Part shown: positions 11,241-22,600 of the stretch, one piece after another | How the letters are laid out: every line of letters starts with the position of its first letter | Position numbering within the stretch: the stretch's first letter is position 1 | DNA from: Gordionus sp. m RMFG-2023 | Taxonomy: Eukaryota; Nematomorpha; Gordioida; Chordodea; Parachordodidae | DNA length: 64,000 nucleotides | Direction of reading: 5' to 3' | Assembly: GCF_954871325.1 (NCBI RefSeq) | Contig: NC_088776.1 | Span: 59,172,954 to 59,236,953, forward strand | Position numbers and translations under genes: made by a program | Notes under the pieces: model-generated | What the model was told of the DNA's origin: nothing | The model's database searches: none | The model's input: the letters and a program-made list of their open reading frames with translations, nothing else

Positions 11241-12516
11241 TACCATATACGAGATAAAAAAAAAGTTAATGAAGTAGATGAGATAATAATCTTTTTGGAT
11301 TTTTCATTTTGTTTTGCAATTATTATTCTATAACTTCTTCAGTAAGAAGCTCTCATTGACACGAATAAAGGGGTTTTCGGTGTATTTAAAAATTGATTTT
11401 ACCTTTTTATTTTTATTTTTCCTTTATTTCCTATTTTTGCTACTTGGTAAAACAAAATTATCAACATTTCACAAGAAAAATTTTGATGATATATATGTGT
11501 TAGCGTCAATGTGGTTTTTCGGACAATGTGTTTATTTTTTTAACTTTAAATCATTTTTTGATCGTGTTTTTAAGTCCTCTGCTATACTGGGAGATTATAT
11601 ATGGAATATTAGGGGACATCGCTTGATTCCACCTATAAATATTTTTTTCAAAAAAAATTGGTATTTATATTTTAATAAAAATTTGGTCTTTGGTGCTGGC
11701 AAATAGTCTGATATAGATTTATTAACTTATGAGAGACTGTGAACCAATTAAAAAAAAATTTTTTTTTATTTGGGTTAATTATTATTTTGGTATCTGTTAT
11801 AATTGAAAATAATTAACTAATGTAACAATTTGTTTTAGAAGTAAGTTTTATTACCCCCATTTACTCGTAACATATTATGCTACCAATAGCAATGCCCTCA
11901 TTTGATCAGTAGTTTTTTATCTTTAAAAAAAAGCAATATATTTTTTTATGAATATTTTACGCCAACTAAAGGATTCTTCTTTATACAATTTTTTTTTTAA
12001 TTATAAATAAAAATTTTAGATGATAGAAACACAAGATGAGAGGGATTCGATTATTAAAAACGAATTTATTTCCTATATTACATAACGAAATATCTATATA
12101 TACATAATTCTAGCTTTTTATAACGATTACCAATTTGAATAATAAAATGGCACTGTTAATATATGGTGGTGTTGTATAAACATAGAAATGTTGAGAGAAA
12201 ATTTATTTATTTATTATAAGATATAACTAACTAAAAAATAAATAATTTTTAAATATAAAATAAGATATATATGTAAATGTTTTATAAAAAAATAATTTAA
12301 ACGAAAAACAAGGTTACAGGCTAAAAATTAAGTAAGGTTATTATTCAAATAATACCAATTAAAGTTATATAAAATATCAATATAAATTTAAAAAACAATC
12401 TCAATTAACATTCTCCTTCTTCTGAAAAGCCTTCCCATAATTCATCTTAGCGTCATAGAAAATAAATCTTGAAATCGTTGGCTTGATTCTATCACGTTGG
12501 TTTGTTTATATCAGAG
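11241..12516. other. Intergenic sequence
   Basis: Very AT-rich. A hydrophobic open frame at 11314-11706 (+) is rich in Phe/Leu/Lys, as expected by chance in T-rich DNA, and is not called. No other feature was seen. Confidence 0.5.
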
Positions 12517-12615
12517 TTGTTAAACGCTATTTTTGAAAGTAGCGCGCTACCGCTTTCGCTATTTGTCAAAAAAAGTAGCGCGCTATTAGCTACTTTTGAG
12601 CTACATCGTTATATA
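12517..12615. repeat. hAT-like element end with AGCGCGCTA palindromes
   Basis: GAGTTGTTAAACGCTATTTT resembles the TAGTGTTGTTAAACG ends of the hAT MITEs elsewhere in the window. It is followed by two GTAGCGCGCTA palindromes. No matching right end was found, so it is probably a truncated element. Confidence 0.35.
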
Positions 12616-12714
12616 ATATTTTAATATTTAATTTACTTCTTTTTTTTATGTTTTAATGTTAATTTTTATTTTATATATTTTTTTTAAAGTATTAATTTAT
12701 ATGTATTTTTTTTT

Positions 12715-13140
12715 TATATTTGACTTTCCTATCTTTAACATAATCTTTTAAATAATTAGGTTTTGACTTAATTTTTATTGGTCTCGTTGTTGATGTTACG
12801 TTTTCATTTTTATCTACGTCCACACTTCCTTCTTTTAAAAAAATTCTTTGGTTGAGAATCGTGGTATACAAATGTATTGCAACATTTTCTTTTTCTTAAC
12901 TGGTCCAGATATCTCCTTGTAATGCCTTTATCTGTATTAACTTGGACATGGTGTCACTCCATGTATCATTTCCTTGTACTTTATACTACACAAAATCCCC
13001 TACTTTAAAAGTTCTATTAAATGATAACGTTTTATCTATTCTAATTTTTTTTTCTTCCTTCGGTTTAAATAAGATTTAGTTTTAATATCACGATTAAACA
13101 TTCTATTAGATCATTTGGTGTATTTCTGTAGTTGAATAAG
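12715..13140 (-). pseudogene. Ty3/gypsy-type pol C-terminus, degraded
   Basis: Minus-strand translation gives FNYRNTPND (end of an integrase core), then FKVGDFV with an in-frame stop before YKVQGNDTW, then a linker and a terminal KIKSKPNYLKDYV. This order (NTP motif, basic SH3-like GDxV domain, and P.YL.DYV tail) is that of the C-terminal region of gypsy-like retroelement integrases. At least two in-frame stops and a frameshift show it is dead. No LTRs were found. Confidence 0.6.
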
Positions 13141-13469
13141 AAATTGTATGTGAAGTGTCTAAATCAATCTTAATATTTCTTTTCATATGTTCCTTAAACG
13201 TTCACACCGATAGAATTCGCGAGGGTTAAACTTGAATAAAATAAATATATTTAAGATTTTAATGGTGGCTATGTAAAAATGTAGCATTAGTATATGTTTG
13301 AATGTTCATGAATAAACATCAGAATTACGTTATTTTGATGAAATAATTTTTTATATTTAACATAATAATAAAAATTAATATATTAGATATTGCGACATTC
13401 CAACTGTTTTCCTTTTTTTTAAAAAAAAAGAAGAAGATATTCCTCCCCATACTTCAAGTTAGCAACTAT

Positions 13470-13566
13470 TCCATAGTCTACTACACAATTGGTGCTTTTG
13501 CCAGAGCAAAGGATTTTTTCAAGGCACTCTGCCAAGAAACACGTTTAATTTCTGGCGATCCACAGG
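13470..13566 (+). CDS. Exon-like coding island, unknown product
   Basis: An open frame encoding YYTIGAFARAKDFFKALC and QETRLISGDPQ ends at CACAG followed by GTATTT, a good donor. Base composition is near-balanced while the flanks are very AT-rich. The left boundary is uncertain: AG sites lie at about 13461 and 13477. I do not recognise the protein. It could be an exon of an unidentified + strand gene or part of a transposon. Confidence 0.35.
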
Positions 13567-15032
13567 TATTTTTTGAATTTTCATTGGAAATTTATAGGTC
13601 TCATAGCATATCAATCCATGGTGCCATAACATAAATGCACCTCCTCATGTTTATTTTTTCAATATGTTATATTATTTTTATTTATATATAGCTTATATCT
13701 TTTATAGTAAATTATAATCGTTTATTAAATCTAAATAAATAATTGTTCACATTTATTGTTTGTCATTATGGTTTAGCTTGATTATCATCATCTCGTTAGC
13801 TCTAGATTTCGTTATTCGTTGTAATTATTTTTTGTTATCATTATCATTATTTTTTTTATTTATCGTTGAATTGAATAAATTGATATAAGAAATTGGAGAT
13901 ATATAAAATGATTTGAATAAATCGAATATTGAAATGAAATTATTAAAATTGGATGTGAAATTTAGAATAAATGTGTTCGTAATGATAGTGTATATAATTT
14001 AATTTCTGGTATATATAAAGAAATATATATATATTTTTAAATCTTTATTTCCTTTTTTTTGTGTAATCATTCAAAACTTCGCTCAATCAAAGAACAAAAT
14101 AATATTATTATCAAGCACATCTCTAGTCAATTCCACTTACTAAGACAAATTACTATAAAGCTCTAGAATTCAAAAGATCCAATATATTTAAATTCTTGAT
14201 TTTCAAGATATAAATTTCTTAATTTTTTCAAGAAATCTTCTCTAAACGATTGTAATCAACTAGCATTTACACAGAGATATCTTAAACTTAAAATTTATTT
14301 AACCCCCCCCCCTCCTCGCTCTCGCCTATAAAATAATTAAATTATATTGTAGTTCTCGGGTACTGGCTCTTTTTTTTGCCCCACACATTTTTATAAGCCT
14401 ATAGACGTTTAAGCAACATTTTTCCAAATGTTACGCTTACAAGTACGTGCGGCTTGCTCATAAACATGTGTAGATTAGTTCCAATTAGATGGAAAATGAG
14501 GAAACCCTAGCGTAACTCTGTCTAACTCAACGCTAGATGGCAAAAGCGCAATATAATATCACGTATAATTTAATTAAACTTTTTACCTTTTTTAAAGAAA
14601 CTCTTTTTTTATTTTTTAAACGCAAAGTATTTCAATCTAAAAAATTACAAAGAAGAATAATTATTATTTTTATCAAAAAAAAAATATTCATAAAAAAGTG
14701 TATAAAAATTAAATTAAAAACTAAAAGGTCACCTTATTCTCGATATTCCTAAAATTATCACTCCTGGATTTTATTTTGGACAAACATTGTATTTCTTCAT
14801 TTAAGGCTTTCAAATTATTTTAAGTTTCTATATAATTAAAATGTAATTTTATATATAGAAAGAAATTACTTCATTTTGTGTCAAAACTATCTTTGATTGC
14901 ATTGAAAATGCATATTAATTTTTTTTGTTATAAAAATGATTCAATTTAAAATATAATTATACATAGTTTAAACATAAAATAAGTATCTGGCAAAATTATT
15001 TTGAATCATAAAGTTTAAAAATAATTTATTAC
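13567..15032. other. AT-rich sequence between two exon-like islands
   Basis: No recognisable gene. It contains a 10-C run at 14303-14312, the only C homopolymer of that size noticed on the + strand. The open frame at 14537-14752 is low-complexity and lysine-rich. Confidence 0.5.
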
Positions 15033-15269
15033 GTGATACGTGATGAAGCGCATTCGCCCTCTAAACGTTATAGGTTCAATAAATCCTTAGATCGGTTATT
15101 CCGAGAAATGGTAAGGACATTCTTGAATATTTCGATAAAAATTGCATCAATGAACTATCAAGGGAGGTCACAAGAAGCAATTCTCAATCCCAGACAGGTC
15201 GAATTGGGCTTCGATTTCTTCCAGAAACTTAAATCAGAGCACTCTATCCAACGAATAACTCATAAATAA
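15033..15269 (+). CDS. Exon-like coding island with stop codon, unknown product
   Basis: The frame encodes a balanced, soluble-looking sequence (RDEAHSPSKRYRFNKSLDRL, then an ILNPRQVELGFDFFQKL segment) and ends in TAA at 15267-15269. A possible terminal exon acceptor lies at TCCTTAG near 15090. It could be the last exon of the gene that includes 13470-13566, a transposon remnant, or a retrocopy. No family was recognised. Confidence 0.35.
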   Translation: MIRDEAHSPSKRYRFNKSLDRLFREMVRTFLNISIKIASMNYQGRSQEAILNPRQVELGFDFFQKLKSEHSIQRITHK

Positions 15270-16658
15270 TCAATGCGAAGGTTCGAATCATCGTTTTTCT
15301 AATCTGGTTGGGAATAAACACCCATCAATCTGGGTATTGAATAAAAAAATAAAATAGGTGGCTGCCGATGAAAACTTGAACGATGGCGTGTAGGTAGTTG
15401 GACACCGAAACCAATATCGCAGTGCTTAAACAAGAAAAAATGCTGACATTTAAATTGGTACTGGAAAAAAAAATATCCCAGTTAAATAACCCATGTATTA
15501 CTTATTTTCGTAAATTTTTTTACTTTAGTAATAAATACAATATCCGTCCTTAAGTACTCTATTAAGTAGACTAAATTTCACAAAATTTGCAATAAGATCT
15601 GTTTATTTTATTGAAAAATCATTATTATGTATATAATTTATTATTAAAATCTATTTTTATATTATTTTTTTCTAAAATACTAATTTGTCAATACCTTATT
15701 AAATCCAAATAAAATTATACCGATATTATTAGATCTTAAGTAAATTCGCTGGGGGATTTTTCCAGGGGGTTTTTTCCAGGGGGTTTTTTTTCCGGGGGTT
15801 TTTTTCTGGGTGTTTTTTTCCGGCATTCACATATATCAATATATCCATATATATAATTTAAAAATTTAATTAATATTTAATTTTTTTAATTTTTAAGTTA
15901 ACTCAGAAATTCATATATATTCGAAATCACCAAATTTCCATTTTAATGATGTATATATCGATATATATAATATTAACTTTCAGATAATAATTAATAATAT
16001 ATATATAATTTAAAAAAATATTTAGATGGTACGAATGTCAAATGATAAGATCTAAAGCTGTTAATTATTTGTCGAAGCAATGTAAAAAGAGTAAAAGATT
16101 CGTAGATGTTTAGACAGATGTATCTTAATGCATTAGGAGAAAAAAAATAATGTTAAACTGAACAATAGAAATTATATACGAGAATTCAAAATCTATCAAA
16201 TTTCGAATTTATTGAAGGCCATTTGTAATAATTTTACGAAAAATATATTGCACCACATGTAAACTAAGAATATTTGAGACTAAATTTTGGAACTAATTAT
16301 AATTTCAGGTAGGTTCTTTATGTATCGTAAAATAAATTTCCGATCAAATCAGATTTTTCAAATTTGAAGATCGCCTTCGATTAATTTAAGATAATCAGAA
16401 TCCCATGGATTTCATACAATTGGAGACTGTCTAATTAATTTAAAATTCTTAGCCATTTATAATTAGCTCTATTATGATATTAATTATAACTTTAATATTA
16501 TATGATCAAATATATTTAATTTAGTAATAATTATTTTATATTTTTAAATTAGGAGATCATAATATCCGAGTTAAAAATATATAATATTGTATTAACACAT
16601 GTTTAACATTCTCATCCGTTTAAATTTATTAAAATATTTAAATCTCTAAACATTCACT
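15270..16658. other. Intergenic region upstream of RPS6
   Basis: AT-rich region which must hold the RPS6 promoter and 5' UTR, though no core promoter motif could be defined. It contains the minisatellite at 15750-15825. Confidence 0.5.
15750..15825 (+). repeat. Minisatellite TTTTTTCCAGGGGG
   Basis: Five T-run plus CC(A/G)GGGG units. They have the same architecture as the TTTTTTCCATCGGG array at 11092-11240. Confidence 0.8.
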
Positions 16659-16664
16659 ATGAAA
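16659..16664 (+). CDS. RPS6: RPS6 exon 1 (coding part, Met-Lys)
   Basis: ATGAAA is followed at once by donor GTATTA. Joining to exon 2 gives [11 protein letters not shown], the expected eS6 N-terminus. The intron that follows is only 55 nt. Confidence 0.85.
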
Positions 16665-19600
16665 GTATTATTAATTTTATTATTTTATATATTATTAATT
16701 ATGTGTTATATTATATTAGCTGAACGTGGCATATCCAGCTACTGGAGCTCAAAAGATGATCGAAATTGATGATGAAAGAAAAATGAACATATTTTATGAA
16801 AAGAGAATGGCTGCTGAAATTAATGCCGACCCTCTAGGGGAGGAATGGAAAGTGAGTAGATATATTTAATCTTAAAACAATATATCTCTTTAAAAATATA
16901 TTTGTGATAAGTATTAATTTTTTCTTTGATATTGTCAAGGGATATGTATTGAAAATCTCAGGTGGTAATGACAAACAAGGGTTTCCTATGAAACAAGGTG
17001 TTCTGACTAATGGCAGAGTTCGATTATTGCTGTCAAAAGGGCACACATGTTATAGACCTAGAAGGAAAGGTGAAAGAAAAAGAAAATCAGTTAGAGGTTG
17101 TATAGTTGACTCCAACCTTAGTGTATTATCACTTGTTATACTTAAAAAAGGTGAATTTATATATATATTATAGTTCTGTAATATAGTAACATATTTTTGC
17201 TTATGAAATAGATTTTAACTTTAGATTAAATTTTAATAGGTGTCATAAATTCATTACATATATATTAATTATATTTAAAGGTGAGAAGGATATTCCAGGC
17301 TTGACTGATAAACAAATACCCAGAAGGTTAGGACCCAAAAGAGCAAACAAGATAAGAAAACTTTTTAATTTAACCAAGGAAGATGATGTCAGACAGTATG
17401 TTATCAAAAGGCCTCTACCTATTAAAGAAGGTTAAAATTAAATGTTTTGCATCTTTTTTATAAAATATTAACATTTTTTTATGTTTTATCTATATATTTT
17501 ATAAATTGTTCTATTTTCCATAAATTTGTTATTTGCTTTTTCAGATAGAAATTTATATTATGAGAGCCCATTATATATTCAAACTTCATAGATTAAAAAA
17601 AAATGTAAATATCCCTTTCATTTTAAACAAAGTTAATTTTAAGAATACTATTAAAAAGTTTAGTTATATGTTATTCAATAAATAAACAAGGTAAAATATT
17701 TGATTATTTTATATCAATGACTTTGATATATATTTCTGAAAGGTAGGTGCTTAAGAAGAAAAAAATTTTTCTCTTCTAACATCAAAATATTGCTTGAAAT
17801 TCCTAAAAAAATATTGATGATACTACAAATGAAGTCTGATAAATATTGTAATATCTTTCTTTTAATATTTTAGAAAATACTTTCTTTTTATATTTCATTA
17901 AAAGTTATTTTTAATCCTAATTATCAAATGGATTCTCATATGGCTTTTTAAAATTATTTATTCTTAAAAATACATTAATAAATTATTTAACAATTCAGAG
18001 ACATGCAGGCACAGGCAGGCCTTATATTTTAAAACTAAATATTTGAAGTTGTCATGGCTATAAATATCAAAAATAAATATAATATATTTTTTTAAATCCA
18101 GGCCATGTTTGTAAAAAACAGATGGGTTGAGGGTTTGAGGCTTAAATATTACCATAGCTGATTTCACAACCAAAAAAGAAAGATGGTGAATACAAACTAG
18201 ACATTTTTTATTAATAAATTTATAAAAATTTATACAATATTTAACTACTAATATAAAAGTTTAATATATAAAAGTAAAACATGTATAATTAAAAACAAAT
18301 TAAAATGATAATTTATGTAATAATTATATATAAAATATTTAAATATATCATAATCATCGATATAATAAATTTTTAAATGATTTCATTTAATACCAGAATG
18401 TAGATAATCTGGCATCTAACATGTTGACTTGTCAGGTGTAAAAGATAAGTTATTGACCCGTCAGATAACTTTCCCCATTATTTTCTATTTTTACCTAAAA
18501 TACAATATTAAAAACGTAGAGGGAAAAGTAACTTCAAAATAATTTTTTCATATGCCTGAATGATTAATTTTAAGGTATTTTGTTTTTCTCTCGCTTTCCT
18601 CATTCCTGATGTCCACTTTAAACACCAAATTTTAATTATCATCATCAGATAGTTTTTCCTAATTACCATATATATCTCATCTGCAAGTTTCTTTTTCTGG
18701 ATAGGCAATTCATTAAAGGTACTATCAGATAATTTTTTTAAATTGGATTAAGATAATCCTTAACTATGCGCATACTAAAATTTAGTGTGGTTATTATGCT
18801 TGTAAGTCCATGCTACTTATTTGTAATAAATTGTCATTCAAATTCAAATCTAGTTCTTTTTGAAGATATCCACCGAACCCTTCAGATTTGAAGCTATATT
18901 AAACTTTACATTGATAGTGAAATGTGTATATATATTTATGAAGGTCTTTAACTGTGGATAACTAAATTTTGAAAAGTTGACATAATTCAGTAAATCACAT
19001 ACGAAATTATTTTTTAATAACACTTTAATTATTTCTATGCTGTGAAATTTATTTTTCTAATTGTAAGTATTTAAATCCGTTTACATTAGGTAAGTTATAA
19101 TAACATTTATTTAAATTGTAAGCTCTTTATTTTTTGAAATTAGCAGATTTTATAATTTTTATATAGATCATACTTAGGGAGCACCTGGATTTTTTCTATA
19201 AACTTATTTAAATAAAACCTATGATTAACCAAGACATATGAAAAGTGTAATAATTAATTAATCAATTGTTTTAAGTTAAAAAGATATTGAAATTGATTAT
19301 TTGAATAAAATAATGTTTAGATTTAGATTCTGCATTTTATTTAACAATTATCTCCTTCCATATATATATTTAGATGGACATGAATCAAAAATTTTATGTC
19401 AAAATATAATTTTCACAAATTCTGAATTTAAATGACAATAAAATTTAAAAATATCCTTTAATGGAATGTAATATTTAATTAGTAGGTAATATGACATTCA
19501 GAATCTATTCACATGATATAATGTTAATATTAATTTTCTCAAACTTTAACACATTTAAAAAAAACTACATTTTAAAATATATTATGCAGTCAAAAATTTC

Positions 19601-22600
19601 ATGGATGGAAAAGATGTAATCTATTTTACCAATCTTTTCCTCACAAATATTACAACATTCACCCACAATGTAAATATCGAATCTGCTATATAATTTTATT
19701 ATCCCAAAAAAATAATAATTTCAACTTTTATAAATTAACATTTTTTACAATTTTTAATAAAAATATTTGAAGAACAATTGAATCTGAGGAAGTGCATTAT
19801 ATAAGTTAATAACTATGAATAAACTTAAAGAACAAATTGGAGCATACTTTATCAAAGCAAATCTAAAACATCAAATTAGAAAAATGGATCCCCTCATTCA
19901 ACTCCATCCTAATGCTCTACCAACATTTCAATCTGTGAAAACTATTATGAATTGGTACATTATTAAACGCTAAATTTAAATATAAGATGTGGAACGTGTA
20001 TGATATTCAAGGAGTAAGAACAAATAACCATTTTGAAGGATTTCATTGTTCTCTAAAAGAGTATATAACATATTCTCACATTCATATCTTTTTATTGATA
20101 TATTAAAAGAAATAAATGGGGGAAAAGTTAGAAAAAAAAAATACTGTATAATAGACAAGAAGCATTTTTATATTACACTACCTATACACCAATGCAGTAT
20201 TTAGATAAAATATTAAGATAGATAATATCGAAAAAAAATAATATAATGAAAAAGAATTTAGTCAGCTGGTATAACCATTCAGTACACAAAAATGACACAA
20301 GCACTCTGATGGCCCCTTAGCAACCATTTTTAATTTGGCTTATTTCTATTTATAATATTTTATCATGTATATTATTTGGATAATTATCTGAACCTGGCCA
20401 TTATTCAATATATCAAACATAACACCATTTTTTTTCAATATTTCATAAGTTTTTAGTTTATTCAAAAAATCAAATATTCTTCAAAGATATTTCTGTGTAT
20501 TTAAATCTTTACTTTCGCATTTCTTGAATAAGATATTTAATATCGAACAAAAATAATAAAATGAAATCTAGTCAGTAGGTATCTCATTATATTTTTCTAA
20601 TATTAAATATCTTGATATTTTATCTAGATACTGCATTGGTGTATAAGTAGCATAATATACAAATGTTTCTCATCTATATTATACAGTATTTTTTTTCTTT
20701 CGGTAACTTTTTTCCCATTACGCAATTGGATGACTTTGATATCCATATCTTGTTGTATTTGTTTTAATATATCAATAAAAAGATATAAATGAGGATGAGA
20801 ATATGTTATATACTCTTAGAGAATGATGAAATCCTTCAACATGGTTATTTGTTCTTACTTCTTGAACATCATACATGTTCCCCATCTTATATTTAAATTT
20901 AGTTGGGTTAATCCAGTACTTGTATGTAAAATGATCTCTTATGGGATCTAAATTAAAGGCTTGTACTTCATTATTTAATTCAGACAATATCAATGGTATG
21001 TCCATTTTGGTTAAGAAGTGTATCACTATTAGTCTGCCATAAAATCTCTTAAAATCAGGATTAAGACAACTAAGCTGTCACCTATTACCCTATATACGTC
21101 TTTAAATACATTGACAATAAAAAAAGTAGAAATGGTTGGAAACATTTCTTTGAGTGCTGTAAATACTCCCATTTTGAAATCTATAAGTGCTTTAGGAGGA
21201 GAAAAGAAAACACCTATAGATCAACAATAGTTTTTTAAAAGATTCGACATTTTAAGATACGTTTCTTTGTTTTTATTTGGCAATAATATATGCTAGCAAG
21301 GAATTATTGTATGATTAATCATTCTATGAATAGTGTTTAATTGTTTAAATAATAATGGACACGAAGAAAATGTACTGTTCATCAAAATTTGGTCGGCACT
21401 AGAGAGGCTTTCAAGTAGTTCAGTAGAAAATATTAATAATTCATTATTTTCATTACAAATTAAAAATGTTTCATTATCTAGTGTTTTATAATCGGAAATC
21501 GAATTCATAAGAGGCAAAGGAGGTCTCAATGATTTAATAACATGAATCATAATAGTTTTGACAGATAGAAATGTTGGTAGAGCATTAGGATGGAGTTGAA
21601 CGAGGGGATCCATTTTTCTATACACATAATTGATTATATGTTTTACGTTTGCTTTGATAGGTGTATGTTGAATTTGTTCTTTAATTTTATTCAGAGCTAC
21701 TAAAATAGCATCTGCTCTTCCTCAGATTGATATTGATCAGGATGGTTGTAAATATATGTCAATGTAACCTGCATATTTAATAATGTAACCTGCATATTTA
21801 ATAATGTACCTCTTGCATACAATGTCTTAGTCAACATAAATAAAAATCCTAATTTTTGGTGTATATATATAGTAGATATTTATTTGAACAAATAAATTAC
21901 GTTTTTTTGGGAAAGAATAAAATTATATGGCTGTTCTACATTCAAATATAAGGACTGAATGTTATTGACTGATATGGGTAAACAGCTACAATGAAGATAT
22001 TGACTACATCTTCATCTATAAAACTTTCATTAATACTTTCCCCAGCTTTTTGTGCAGGATTGATCACGAAGGCACATATCTTGATTTTCCTCCAACTATA
22101 TACCAGCAATCCCCACATCACTCTCCCCAACCTCTTGTGCAGGAGATCTAGAAGGCACGAATTCTTTTGATTCCTAAGAAAAAATATATTAACAAAATAT
22201 GATTAACTATTTTAGAAAATTTTATGAGAATATTTCATATTATTTTGTAAAATACTTCATCTTCTTGCAGTCAAATATTTGCAAATATCTAGAAAATAAT
22301 AAATCACATCTTGTATATTAAATAATTTACCACTGCATTCTGCTGTCACAATGAATACGTTATTTACTTTATAACCTTTCCCAGGGCAGGTTGGAGATGT
22401 ACAAATATAATAAAAAATATAATGAATTTAATTTTTGTAATATTTTGATCTTCTGTATGAAGAGTATCATTGGAGATTATTACAATTATGGTATCGAGTT
22501 AATGACTTTACTACCTAATTTAAAGAAGAGTATAATAAAAAAATTATTTACCACAGCACATCTAATCAAAACTAAGAAAAATATATTAATTAAAACCAAT

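Noticed and set aside
11314-11706. 130-codon open frame
   Set aside because: Dominated by Phe, Leu and Lys as expected from T/A-rich DNA; no motifs; no splice or regulatory support.
15280-15300. GGTTCGAATC-like tRNA B-box
   Set aside because: No matching A-box, acceptor stem or cloverleaf could be formed around it, so no tRNA or tRNA-derived SINE is called.
16600-16658. 5' TOP motif / promoter for RPS6
   Set aside because: A short pyrimidine string is present near the ATG but no transcription start can be fixed from sequence, so no promoter is annotated.
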